From Rhipidocladum racemiflorum (Eukaryota; Streptophyta; Magnoliopsida; Poales; Poaceae): 64,000 nt of DNA. The translations under genes were made by a program, and so were the position numbers. The DNA lies in the NCBI GenBank assembly GCA_036346355.1, contig CM070577.1, positions 12,337,666 to 12,401,665 of the forward strand. Reading direction: 5' to 3'. The notes beneath the pieces are model-generated. The model did not search any database and was not told where the DNA came from. It was given only the letters and a program-made list of their open reading frames with translations. Below are positions 52,690 to 64,000 of the stretch, one piece after another; position 1 is the stretch's first letter; every line of letters begins with the position of its first letter.

Positions 52690-54830
52690 TTCTAACGATA
52701 TAGTCACGTTCCACTAGGTTTTAAAATATTTCATCATGTTTGGTAGGTTTTATTAGGTTTCACGGGAGTTCCAAACATATTTTATATAAGTTTCAGCGTA
52801 TCTCAACAAAATTTTAATGAGTTTTTAATATAAAACTACAAGTTTCAACCAATTTTAAATCTGAAATGTGATTTAAAATGAATTTTTTTTTAACTGAGCT
52901 TCAAGAGACTTGTCGGTGTTTCGAATACCGGCAATGAATTTTAGTCTAGGGGTCGCGCGCTCCCTCTCCTTGAATGGTCTGACTCGGGGAGCCCAAGAAG
53001 TATACTGGTTCGGGCCGAATGTCTCTACTCCAGTTCGTGTGGTGGATTTGTATTGCTTCGGGTGCAGACGACTGCACGGTGTTACAAGCGAAGGCTAAGG
53101 AATGGCCCTGAGAACTGTCTCTGTTCGTAAAAAGCCGTCCCCTTCCCTGAGGGTCCTGCCTCCCTTAATATAGACGGAGGGGACATGTTACATGGGAACT
53201 TGGAAAAGGAATGATGGGGTGTCCTACGCCTGGGAGTCCTAGTCTTCGGGCCTGGCGACTGACCGGTGTCTGCTCACCCCATGCCGGGTTGGTAGATACA
53301 CCGAGCGGCGTCGTCTTCTGTTTCGCCGGGAAGTGGCGTACCTACCGTCTGCACGCTTGTTAGGTCCTGACGCCGTAGCGCTTGACTCTGGTGTTGCCTC
53401 GGGAGGGAGCGCACCCTCCCGCTAAGCGTGGCCGGAGGATGAGACTGGTGCTTTGACTTCGGCAACCCCCCTACTGCCTTGGGAAGGAGCCACCTACTCT
53501 CGCACGATCATTCTGAGCCATCACGTCCGTAGGGTAGGTGGCCAACGACCAGTGACGGTCTGGCGCCCGACCCCTGGGCGGAGATTGCCTTAGCTTGGTT
53601 AGAGCTTGCGGGTGTCCGACCCGTGGCGGGGGTCGGATCACCCCCCTGGTTAGTTTGGTCGGGGACGAGTGTTCGTGACCCATCGGGGCCCTTGGCCAGA
53701 GCTGGGCTTGGGGCGGCCCGTTCGTCGTCCCGGGCCGTTGGGGGTACCCATGGTATGAGTACTCGTCAAGACTAAATTCGAAGTTTCGGAGCACATTATG
53801 CATGTTTTAAAGAAGTTTCGAACTAGTTCCGCAAAGGTTTCAGCATGTTTAAACAAATTTCGATGGGTTTCAAATGATTTGAAGCTTGATTAAAAAATCG
53901 AGTTTCAGAATAATTTCAACCAAGTTTCAAAAAGGCAAACTCTAAAATTTCAAAGCATGTTTCACATGTTCCATATGGTTTCAACACATTTCAAAAAAAA
54001 ATCAATGTGTTTTAATCTAAAAAATATAAGTTATGTCAATATTCAAATCTGAAACTTGTTTAAAGATGAGTTTAAGAAAGAATATCAACTGAATTTAAAA
54101 AAACCAACTTCAAAAGTTCCAGAGCGACCCAACGAGTTTAAAAAATTGAATGAAATATATTTAAACTTGTTTGTGAGAGATATTAAGAGCTAAGGAAACT
54201 AAATTATATACATTATGAAACTTATATGTGAAATATCATGAAATTTATTCGTAAAATATCATGAAACATATTTGTGAACATCCCGAAATCAAGAAACCTG
54301 ATGAAACTTAATCCTGAAACCTTTCTGATAACATTATGTAACTTAGCCATAACCTCCTAGAACTCACGAAATCATACAAAACTTTATCATGAAACCTGGT
54401 AAAAGTATAATGGAATCTATTGAAACTTAGTCGTGAAAGCTATTAAGAGCTAAGTAAATTAAATTATGCTGATAGAATACTATGAAAACTAATAAAATTT
54501 TTCTATAAAACATCATGAAACTTATTTGTGAAGCATCATGAAACACTATGAAATCTAATGAAACTTAGCCATGAACCTCGTGATATTTTTGGAAACCTAA
54601 TGAAACTTAGCAAAGGAAATTTATTGAAACCTTTTGAAACATAGATGTAGAAACTTTTAAAACTTAATAAAAACATATTCATAGAACCTTATTGGAACTT
54701 GATGAAACAACCTAGAAAAATGAAAGTTAAAAATGAAAACTAATGAAATGTAGTCATGTAACCTGTTGAAACTTATTCATAAAACTGAATGAAACTAGGA
54801 TATGAAATCAGGAAAAAAACATGGTGCGGT
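52690..54830. repeat. GTTTC/GAAAC repeat field with strand switch
   Basis: Excluding the nested solo LTR, the left part (to about 54160) is full of AGTTTC/GGTTTCA words. The right part (54180-54830) is full of their complements, TGAAACTTA and ATCATGAAAC, every 10-25 bp. AATTATA...GAGCTAAG(G/T)AAA is repeated near 54187 and 54447. No ORF. Confidence 0.65.
52911..53768 (+). mobile_element. gypsy-type solo LTR (858 bp), same family as 37107-38014
   Basis: TGTCGGTGTTTCG to GTATGAGTACTCGTCA with AGACT on both sides (52906-52910 and 53769-53773). No internal region. GC-rich ORFs on the minus strand (53274-53803) are LTR sequence. Confidence 0.92.
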
Positions 54831-56149
54831 TCGTGGCATCGTTGATCAAGATGAGCGGCATCTAGGTATACCGTTGGAAAGCTAGGTATACAATTTCCTA
54901 GTATTTCTATTTTTTTTAATGCTAATAAGGCGCATGTCATACAAAAAACAAATGTTAGGTTTTATCTCTTCTCCAATGTAGTAATCGAGTTTCACTCTAG
55001 TTTAGTGTAGTAGTAGTGTAGTACTACTGGCCAGTCTATAGATAACTAGGTGAAGTATCCATTCATTATTAGAGGAGCTTGTGGTGTTTGCTTACACGTT
55101 ATTATGACATTACTAGTGACTGGCTAGGACAAATGTCCTGGGTGCCAACGGCAGCGGCTGGTGTTGTTTTGATGTATCTCGTCGGCCAGGCCACTTGCCG
55201 GAGCTACCGCTACTGAGATCAAAAATAAAAGGCGCCGTGCACACGTGTGCACAACGCCCTGGCCGTCGCCTCACACGCACCGGCGGAGTCAGGGCCAGGG
55301 TTGTTGCTCGGGTTCAAAGCTTAAGGACCATATACTAGGGCTAGTAAATGGGTCCTCTGGTGGCTTATCTAGCAGGGTTCAAGTCTAGGTTGCATAGCAA
55401 TTAACAACAGGCACTCAAGCTCAGTCCAGGCCGTAATTAAATTTGCTCAGGCTCTGAATTTTTTCTAGCTCCTCCACTGCTCACACGTTTGGAGCCATTT
55501 CTACACGTGGAAGATTTTCTCACGAGAATTGGCACCGGTAGAAAAGTTAATTTAGTTGTATTTCTAATTGTTTCTAAGTACATACCTTAAGTATTTTGTG
55601 TTGGAGTAGAAAAATACTTGAATGAGTTTTTAATCTTCTCAAATTATCTTAAACATTTGTAAAATAGTTGTTTTCATAGGAGATTATGGCTCTTCTATAG
55701 ACAATTCATGCATTCATTCTCTCTTTAAACGTCTTTCTAAGCGTCTTTGATGTGGGCCTGTGGCCTTGTTTCTTTTGCCGCCAGATTTTTTTACACAAAG
55801 ATAATAGCCGCGGAAAATAAAGTAGTGGTTTTCCCGGTGGTGGGCACGACCCCACTTCCACCACCACACGATGACACGACTCCTAAAAACAAGGTAAGAC
55901 TAGAGCATAAAGACAAGGTTAAAAAAGGAAGAGCGCACAACACAAGCCTTGCCCTTGCGATTTTGATTGTCCACGAAAAATCACCACGTCGCCCTTGAGG
56001 AAATGGCGCACGATGAAACATAGCAGTAGTACTAACAAAAATAGAAAGGAATAAAGTAAAAACCATAGGAGAAAATAAACCGGATATGATACTTCAGGCG
56101 TGGCGTCCGCGAGGTTTCATCAATGGCGGGACCCGCGGCGTCGGTCGAT
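54831..56149. other. unassigned intergenic stretch with a strong palindrome
   Basis: No gene recognised. GTGCACACGTGTGCAC (55237-55252) is a perfect 16-bp palindrome with a central CACGTG; GGCG/CGCC (55231-55234, 55255-55258) extend it. 55747-55998 is open on both strands, without motifs. Confidence 0.45.
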
Positions 56150-57185
56150 TAAGGTGAAAATAGATCATACGATGGATAATAGTTTTATCATATTTTTTTA
56201 TATTTTTTAATACGAATAATTTAGATATGAATAACAATACAGATAATATTAAATACAAATACGGATCGAATACGAATAGAATTAGATACGGTTTCGAATA
56301 TTTATTGGAACATGATAACACCTTAGATTGTTCATAAAAATCAACAAAAACACATAACTAGTTGATTTGATCAAAATAGTATTGAAAATTAAACAAATAT
56401 AAGTATTTTCATTCACTTAGACAATAGTTAGATACTACATCGTAAACAATATTATGTGAGACTTAATTCATCACACACATACGATTAGTTCATCGTATAC
56501 ATAGATTTAAACACACAATGATGGTAATCCTTGCTCAGAGATACAAATGGAAGCAAATACAGAACACATAAAAAGTTTGATAATACTTAGATACTATGTC
56601 TCTAGAAAAAAATATATAGCACTTACATGTAATGATTCAAGATTTAAATTCTTTGTTGAATTATTTTTAAAATAATAAATTGTGTATTTACGAGTTTTTA
56701 TATATTTTTAACTATTTATTTAAATATTTTTCTATTAAGAATAATAGTTTTTAAATTTTTGAGAAAATTTAAAATATGATAAAATCTAGAAAATAATGTT
56801 TTTAAATGCTATATTGTGTCTAGAACATTCTTAAAAAATTTCATAATTTTTAGAGTTGGTTTGCCATTTTTAATAATTGAAATTTACTTTATTGATTAAT
56901 TAAATTAGGAAATAATTTTGAAATTAAGAAACCTTTTTGGGCCAGAAGAGTAGCCTGATGCCGACCCACATGCACATTCGGATATCTGACACATTAATAT
57001 CCGGATTATCCGAAAACGTATCCGTATTCAACGATAGTGAGTTATCGAATCTGTATCTACATCCAACAAAAAAATCCTTATCCATACCTGATTTGATACT
57101 TGTCTGACAAATATCTAATCTGACATAATCCCTATCCAAAATTATCCGGATCGATTGGAAACTATCTGATCTGTTTTCATCCCTA
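56150..57185. mobile_element. Ac/Ds-like hAT remnant (1,036 bp)
   Basis: The right end, reversed, is TAGGGATGAAAACAGATCAG, the Ac/Ds terminus class. The left end TAAGGTGAAAATAGATCATA is a diverged match. Subterminal ATACGGAT/ATCCGTAT words are abundant at both sides (56255-56300 and 56980-57170), as in Ac/Ds. The 8-bp flanks (CGGTCGAT/GTGACGAC) match poorly. No transposase. Confidence 0.55.
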
Positions 57186-57748
57186 GTGACGACAGTTGCC
57201 GAGCTCGGCCCCATGGCACGACAACCGCGCTGTTAGAATAGACAGGTGTGTGTGTGTCTGGTGTCGCGCGTCAGCCTGACTTGCGGAGATTCACAGGAAA
57301 CCAGTTGAGATATAGGCTTGACCTTAGCTATAGCTTTTTTGAGAACTAGTGTTAAGTTGGGCTGCATAGAAACATTGGGCTAAAGAGGTTTGCTGTTTAG
57401 CAGCTTAGTTTCTAGGTGTAAGAGGTGCCAATCGGGAATAGGGTGAGATGGATGGGGTTCAGGACTTTATACTTATAGAAGAGGGTAATTTTCTTCAACT
57501 TTAATAGAAAAGTCGAAACCTCAACCCACCGAAGCCGTGGAAAACTACCTAGATTAGCTTTCAGCTCTAACTTCTAGTATGAAATAGGCTGCGAGCTTTT
57601 AACTTCTAGCTATGGAGAAGCCAATCGTTTAGGATAGCTTCTAGCTTCTAGAGGGGAGAAGTCGAAGTTGAAGCCTTCCCAAATAGTGGGAGCCACTAGA
57701 ATTGAAAAAATATCCCCTCTTACCAAGTATAAAATTCTAAACACCACG
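57186..57748. other. unassigned stretch with AGCTTCTAG words
   Basis: 57540-57665 repeats TAACTTCTAG/AGCTTCTAG, suggestive of a decayed foldback element continuing past the solo LTR at 59951-60090. CCACG at 57744-57748 is the left target duplication of that LTR. Confidence 0.35.
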
Positions 57749-59950
57749 TGTGACACTACGGAGTGTCGTAACCTTATATAATGTGAATGTTGAGGTCAAA
57801 CACATTATGAAATATGGTATTGGAGGTTGAAACCATACGGTATGAGATTTATTCACGTTTTCGGGCCGTTTCCGGGAGTTTGGGCCTTTCCGGGGGAGTT
57901 TGGGCCTAAAGGGAAGGGTCGTGGGCTTTGGTGGGAAAGAGTTTGAGTCCATTTAGGAGTAGGATTCCTGTTTGGGCTGGTAAAAAAGGGGGTTTTCCCT
58001 GCCCTTGTGCGCCCCCACTTCCCTCTTGTGCGCCCCCTCCACCTCCCCTTGTGCCCTAGCCGCCCCCACCTCCCTTCTCCCTCTTGCGTGCGCCCCCCTT
58101 GCTCTTCCCATTGCTCCACCACCCCTTCACCACCTCTCCACCTCCCTTGCTGCCCCTAGGGGAAATCCCCACCTCAACACCTCGAAGATCAATCCGTTGG
58201 AGCGCTCCGCGACGAGGAAATCCGACGGGATTGGAGCGAGGAAGGAGATCGCGCGAACTGGGAGATCTATTGGGTTTTCATGCGTCGGGCGAAGGTATGG
58301 CCATGGGGATCCTCGGGGTTGGTCTAGGATCTGTTCTAAGGGGTATTATCATGTTTTTAGATCAATTGGTGGTGCTGGAATTGAGTAGATTAGATGGAAT
58401 CTTGAGTTTGCCACGTTCTCTGTTTCGGGCAGCATGAGCAGTCGACCTAGGGTTTGGGTTTTCGTAAATTTAGATTCGGAATTTGGTCGTACAGCTGTTG
58501 AAAAAGTTGTAGGTAATTTCAATATCTTTCCTTGGGTATAAAGAACGTCCAATTCCGTCTAGCCGTTTGAAAGTTATGATCGTTTTACCGAACGTATTAA
58601 AATCTGTGACGTGATTGGAACAGATCACGGTTTTCTGTAGATTAAACCACTTTAGAGTCCGAATCAGTGTTTCCGTATACTTAGAAAAAGTTAGGAAATT
58701 TCTTAAGCTACGCGATGATGTACTCGTTTAATATATTCGGAGTCTTAGAACCCGAGTTATGCCTGTTGGAAGGCTGTTGTCCCGACGGGACAGAACCTCT
58801 GTTTTTGGGTTTAGCGAGTAGTTTGCGATGTCGGGGTAGAAGAGGGTTTGCTTACTGTTTTGTGGACTTGATTTTGAGTGTGTGGTACCTATGTACAGGT
58901 GGTGTGACCTCGGGAGTGCCTTCTACTTCTCGCCAATCCGTCGCCCGTGGTTGAGGCAAGTGTATTGGAATGGGTAGCGGGTTGTAGTTGCTAGATTGAT
59001 TGAGATTGAATTTGAATACATGATATGCTCACATGCCATGCTTTAATGATTGTCAATGATATGATGAATATGTTTATTATGTTATGATGCCATGGGATAG
59101 TGTACAAGTTATTTATGATGTTGGCATATTTGCATACATGGCATGTTACATGGCCCGGGCGGTGAGAAAGTCATAACTAGTCCGGGGAAGGTCGGTGAGA
59201 AAGTTATGACTATTCCGGAGAGCCAATGAGTAAGTCCTACATCGTGATTCCATTCACCGCGGTGAACGGAAGCGAGGAGTAGGCACCCTCCATCTTCAGG
59301 ATGGAAGGGGGGAGAGGGTGCACACCGACGGGTGTGTACTCAACCATACCGGTATGAGTTTCCAAGGAGACATGAGCATCGCATCGCATTGCATACATAA
59401 TGGTGATGATATTGATATGTGATCATGAATGAGATGAAAGATTTGATATGAGTTGTTGTAGCCATGTAATTATTTTTGTGTACCATTGCAATATGCTTGC
59501 TGAGTGTTGAAATCACGCTTGTGCTTTCTTGTTGTTTTAGGTACCATGAGATCGGCATGCGGGGAAGGGAATTAGTCACACTTCTACACGTAGCGTCACT
59601 CAATTGGGTCTTGATAACAAATTAAGTGTGATGCCTATTGTTTTATGGTTTAGCTTTGCGATATGAGAGTCTTATTGTTCGTTTGGCTCATGGAGACATT
59701 AAATGTTTGGAATTAGACTTTTAAGGTCGTCATACCTTTAATTATTGCTATTTTAGATGTCTCTCATATTGCCTTATATTGCTATGCTTTTGTGTTTCCT
59801 TCAATTCATGTTAAAACAAAGGAGATGCTGCCGAAATTTCGGTTTTTAGCATTTACTCCTTTGCTGTAATTTATCTTTATTTATGGTATTTAGATGTTGT
59901 TTAGTCTATGTTTGGTAGCATTCGGGCATACTAGATGCCGGGGTGTTACA
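57749..59950 (+). mobile_element. gypsy-type solo LTR (2,202 bp)
   Basis: TGTGACAC to ATGCCGGGGTGTTACA, with CCACG on both sides (57744-57748 and 59951-59955). It has a GC-rich block (58000-58190), a hairpin-like GTGCACACC.GACG.GGTGTGTAC at 59318-59339 and 'TTGCTGAGTG...CACGCTTGTG' near 59499-59523. The right 1.5 kb is related to 1985-3690. ORFs at 58005-58437 are compositional. Confidence 0.92.
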
Positions 59951-60092
59951 CCACGCCTCTCAACACCATTCTTGACCCGCACCCCTCACATCTAAAAGTC
60001 ATGTTACCAAACACCAAACTTCTTTAGTCTAGTCATTTAGTCGTGCAGCCTTTCAGCTATGTAGCCCAGCCGAAAGCTTCCTCTCAGAAAAG

Positions 60093-60638
60093 CTACAGCA
60101 CAGGGACAGGTGGAAGGGGGTCGACTGTCTGCCGTGTCTCCCTCAATTGGTGAACCTCCTGCCTAGTTGCAGCTAACTCCTTATATGCATCCTGGAGCTC
60201 GTAGAAAATGTGAACATAGGCCTCATCCTGCGCCCGGATGAGTGAACCCATGTGCATAATGGTGGGGTCCGACTCCAACTCCAAGCTCCGAAACCGACTG
60301 TGACTCCTCCCCACCTGATGGGAGGGGAAAAGCCGGTACGGAGTGTCCTCCAACTGGTCACGATAGCTCTCACCCAGGTAAAGGAGAGCCTGCCTGGCAG
60401 CATCCTGCATAGCATCTCCAAGCCTCAGTCACTTCGTCGAGAAGCAGTGGGGGCGATCTTCTTCCTGACGACTCTTGGCGAAGATAAGCAACCTGACTTT
60501 CCACATATTATAGCCAACTCTGGGCACGGAGGTGCAACGGTACTTCGGGCGATGGGAAAAACCCAACTCCTTTAGCATCAAAGATAGCTCCTCACAGAAT
60601 CCTCCCTCAATCGCGGCAAACGAGGTGTAGACAGGCAT
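60093..60638 (-). pseudogene. accessory ORF of a gypsy element, with one in-frame stop
   Basis: 60638-60432 (MPVYTSFAAIEGGFCEELSL at its start, then YNMWKVRLLIFAKS) and 60428-60093 (QDAARQALLYLGESYRDQLE, then FPSHQVGRSHSRFRSLE, DPTIMHMGSL and a Glu/Arg-rich coiled-coil-like end) lie in one frame. A single TGA at 60429-60431 splits them. About 180 residues in total. It resembles the extra ORF that many large grass gypsy elements carry near the 5' end; its function is unknown to me. It is the first ORF downstream of the PBS. Left of 60092 the element is lost. Confidence 0.7.
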
Positions 60639-60819
60639 CTATAAAATTTTGAAACCAGACAAGATTAATAAACCAATTAAAATAAAAGATAAGGTAAGAG
60701 CAACACACTAAGACAGACAAGATAGAAGCAAAGGAACTTAAATTTTTGTAAATATATTTTTATAAAAATATTCATCCTTAAGGCTTGCCATTCTAACTAA
60801 GTCGTGTCTTACAGTTAAG

Positions 60820-60834
60820 CTGGCTCTGATACCA
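60820..60834 (-). other. primer-binding site, initiator-Met tRNA type
   Basis: On the minus strand TGGTATCAGAGCCAG lies four bases after the LTR terminus CTCACA. TGGTATCAGAGC is the classic plant LTR-retrotransposon PBS complementary to the 3' end of initiator-Met tRNA. Confidence 0.92.
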
Positions 60835-60838
60835 CCGC

Positions 60839-63800
60839 TGTGAGCCCCCAGACCTGCTATCCGAAGTCTCATGTGTATTTTAGTGCTAGTCCCAGATCAA
60901 CGCTAGCACACACAGTTCACAGTGATGAATCACAACCAAACAAAATGAAATATTAGAAAAAATATTAAGTACTAGCCACAATGCTATTTATTACATAATG
61001 CGGTCTCATGACCAAAGTCTTACAACAGCGAAACAAATAACAAAAAGTTAAAGCCCAAAGACGCCACAGGCAAACGATTGGGAACGTGCGCCTAGTTATC
61101 TTGATGCTCTTCATTGAAATCCTCGGCGAAGTACTCATCGTCTTTGACTGCATCTTGAAAATTCTCTGATGACAAAATTTTGTATAGCGCATGAGTACAA
61201 ACGTACTCAGCAAGTCTGAAAAATTATGCAGCATGTAGGGCTTTCCAAAGAAGGCTTATTAGGGTTCTTTTGCACGAAGCCAAGTTTTAACAAACATTAC
61301 TGGTATTAGTTTTCACAAAGCAGTTTTAACAACTATTTGAACTATTGAAATTATTTATTATTCTAGTGAAGGTTCTAACCACCGTCACTAGTATACTGGC
61401 TCTATCCACACATTTTAAAAGATTAAGGTAATCCAACACATGACTCCATCCGTCATGATTAAAAACAGGTTCCAACCACCTGATTGGCTCAATCCGCCAA
61501 TTGTATACATCCGAGAGTTCTAACCACTCCCGACTCCCAAAACCTCAGTTTTTAAAACCAAAAATGAAGTCTACCAGTATGAAGCATTCTTCGCTTGCTC
61601 TTGACTGTAGGCACGGCTATTCGAATAGTTTACACTCTGAAGAGGTGTACAGCTTTACCCACAAGACATGATCTTCTCTTAATGCCAAGCTATTAACACA
61701 CTTCCTTTGGTGTGCCGGCAGAGAGATCATGACAAGGCCTTTACAATGTATCCATCTAAACTGACCCACCCGTTGAGGTTTCACCGATTGAGAGGAGCCG
61801 CCCAGATCGTCCTCGAGTGGTTGGATGAACAGTTGCTCCCATCGGATTTGGATCCTAGCAACCAATCACCGGAGGTGATCTTGATGCTAATACCCAAGCC
61901 CAATGGAGACAACCCTACGAACATCCAAACGACTCGACAACAACCCCGGTATTCCCCCGGTATGCGATCCGAAACTCGCCCAGGATCCCCACATACCGGT
62001 TTCCAAGTCATATCACAACAGTTCCCACAAAGGGGCATCGAACCCAAACTTACTACCAGAGACGCACGAACGCGGAAGCAACAAAACACACACGGCACAC
62101 GGAAGCCCAAAGATGACCAAACAAAACAGGAAGCGAAGAGCCGACAGATTCCAAACAGGAACAAAAGTGCAACAGTTTACAAAAGTAAAGCCGACTATCC
62201 TATACAACAAAAGTAAAACACCCCGGAAGTGTCATGCCCTGAACACCTCCGAGCGCACACACGCAACGGCCTCTACTCGGTGCCCCGCCCGGTCACCGAT
62301 AGGCAGTAGGGGCAGAACTCACACCCCTCTGGATCCTCACCTGCAAAACCACAAAGCAGAAGCCTGAGTACGGAAGGTACTCGCAAGTCTTACCCGTGGT
62401 CCATATATGACCGACTCCAAAGGACATGCATTTGGATGTAGCAAAAGACCAGGCTGAAGGTAAAAGTGCAGAGAGCTTAACATTTGTTATATTCATTTCC
62501 TAACTACTCAATTCACAATTAAGCAGTTGTAACAGCGCCTGCTTCTAAAAATGAAGTTGCAATCATTAATTCACAACAATTAATCTCAACACCAATTTAT
62601 GTGGGCTCAAGCTCGACAGCGAACCTCGGTTCAAGTTCTTACTACGTGACTGTGCGATGAAAGAGCTTGCTCATATCCGAGAGCGCGGCAATTCGAATCG
62701 CTTAATTAACCCTGCAGGGAAGCATTGATCGCACGACACTTACCACAAGGGCCTAGTGTCAACCCCCTCCCAATCATACCCAATCGCTGAAGCGTCCTCC
62801 TGCGGTCCGAAAACCTAGCACCCCCTCGAGCTGCCCCAAGCCCGGCTTGGCGCTCGAGAGTCGGCCTAAGCCTCGCCCTCAACCACGTCCAACCACAGGA
62901 AGTTACGGTCCATCGATTCCGTATGAGAGAAAGAGTGGCTTACCGTACCATAATCGGGCATGCGACCAACCGGGGTGTGCTCAATCAAAGGGCAACCATC
63001 GAATCGGTCCTTAACTGACACAGACGGGGCTACACATTTGAGTCTCCATACCCAAATGAACCAATTCCCCGCCCGGTCCACCATTCATTTCTTTCCAAAA
63101 CCTTTCCCAATTCCAAGTCCAACATAATGTAGTATGTGTGTAATAATAACAACCGCAAGTGACAGAACCCTCCGTCGCTTGGCCCAAATCCCGATCTCTA
63201 AGCAAATTCTAAGCCGTGACTCATTTAATACCCATACTAGTTTCAACGGAAGTATTCACAAATCCAAGGGACGAATGTGCAGCAAATAGGATCTAACCCT
63301 AACCCAATTCAATTCCTAATGCAGACTTATTTCACCAATTAAGCAGTTTATTCTCAAAAATACAATTAATATAGGTTCAAGATGCATAGGTGCTTGCCTT
63401 GTTCTTCTGGCGGTGGATCGGACAATGATTTGCCCTCGGCAACTCCCTCAACCACGGCCACGTCGATCGCGCGGGATCGTTCTCTACGAGTACAATGCAT
63501 AATAAAATGCATGCAATGCATATGAATGAAGTACAATCGAAAAACCAGAAGAAATAACGCATAGCCGGACAACTCGACTCAAGCTGGACAGACCCGGCCT
63601 AACCGGACGATCAGGGTATTTGATCCGGACTCTCCGGACAATCCGGACTCTCCGGCCCATTCGGTCCGGATACTCCGGGCAGAGCGGACACTCCGGACGG
63701 GGTGTCCGGACACTCCGGACCTGGCGAGTTTTACCCAATAACTCGACGGATCGAGGTGCCGCCAAGTCCAACGGCATCACGGGGACCCGATCTATGACTT

Positions 63801-64000
63801 TCCTACACGTGGCAAGGCCGAGGAAGCTTACAGCTAACCCAACTCCACGAGGAACGACACTAGCCCATGAAACCACTAACCAACTCCAAACGACCCTTGG
63901 ATCGGCGCTACTACTACCCGATCAACCGCACTAGCACCCACATTCACCGATCCAAGCCCCACACTAACCCTAGGATCACTACAACCAAAAACCCTAAAGC
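60839..64000 (-). mobile_element. 5' LTR of a gypsy element, running off the window
   Basis: On the plus strand it starts TGTGAGCCCCC. It contains, reversed, the shared block with CTCTTCAGAG (61621-61666), the GACTTGCTGAGTACGTTTGT block (61199-61220) and text closely similar to 15080-15280 and 15990-16060 of the 4.5-kb solo LTR. It is at least 3,162 bp; the outer end is not in the window. Plus-strand ORFs at 61707-62367 are antisense to it and not genes. Confidence 0.85.
63625..63722. repeat. TCCGGA-rich minisatellite in the LTR
   Basis: Seven TCCGGA hexamers and several TCCGGC/TCCGGG variants occur within about 100 bp (ACTCTCCGGACAATCCGGAC-type units). The hexamer is itself palindromic, and each carries a CpG, so the patch is a dense methylation target. 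Confidence 0.7.

Noticed and set aside
53274..53856. Minus-strand ORFs with Pro/Arg-rich peptides
   Set aside because: Contained in or overlapping a solo LTR with perfect target duplication; similar GC-rich frames occur in its relative at 37.1-38.0 kb.
61707..62367. 169- and 154-residue plus-strand ORFs
   Set aside because: Antisense to a gypsy LTR, mutually overlapping, with Thr/Pro/Lys-rich low-complexity composition.

Overview
This window looks like an intergenic, retrotransposon-packed stretch of a plant nuclear genome, most likely a grass. The reasons are nested Ty1-copia and Ty3-gypsy elements, many solo LTRs with 5-bp target duplications, MITEs with TTA or TA duplications, hAT elements with 8-bp duplications, and GC-rich blocks inside long gypsy LTRs. 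I found no intact host protein-coding gene and no rRNA, CRISPR array or intact tRNA. Family names come from motif recognition by eye; no database search was run.

Layout. 1-1123 is an internally deleted copia fragment on the minus strand. It is followed by a minus-strand LTR (1124-~1981) and a truncated plus-strand LTR (~1985-3690). 4806-5559 is a mariner/Stowaway-like element. 5867-16063 holds three solo LTRs: 5867-8921, 9009-10691 and 11527-16063. They are separated by a degenerate ~165-bp tandem repeat. 16.1-17.3 kb has a tRNA-like/SINE remnant split by a MITE, then a 249-bp tandem duplication. 17.3-26 kb is AT-rich, with MITEs, a 61-bp long-range direct repeat and an LTR-like block.

25991-39799 is an old, decayed copia element on the plus strand. 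A Sirevirus-type (SIRE/Maximus-like) copia element with ~99% identical LTRs (26380-27795 and 34125-35544) sits inside it. The Sirevirus is rearranged: its 5' LTR is followed by 399 bp of host flank that recurs after the 3' LTR, and then by a pol gene that starts in the GAG-pre-integrase region. It has integrase and reverse transcriptase, lacks RNase H, and carries a 773-residue env-position ORF. The old host element is also interrupted in its RT by a solo LTR (37107-38014).

39891-41970 is a non-autonomous hAT element containing a solo LTR (39977-40718). 43058-49841 is a structurally complete minus-strand copia element with 219-bp LTRs, TTTAT target duplication, PBS and PPT. Its pol is broken and no gag is recognisable; a 2.6-kb repeat-rich leader reiterates a PBS-overlapping 9-mer. 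50.8-54.8 kb holds a tandem MITE-like array, a second solo LTR of the 37107 family (52911-53768) and a strand-switching GTTTC/GAAAC repeat field. 56150-57185 is an Ac/Ds-like element and 57749-59950 a solo LTR. 60093-64000 is the 5' end of a minus-strand gypsy element: LTR, initiator-Met-type PBS and a broken accessory ORF.

The coding sequences are retroelement pol or accessory genes, nearly all disabled. The most notable signals are the rearranged Sirevirus with its long env-position ORF, the gag-less copia element with a reiterated PBS motif, and the hairpins conserved in LTRs.
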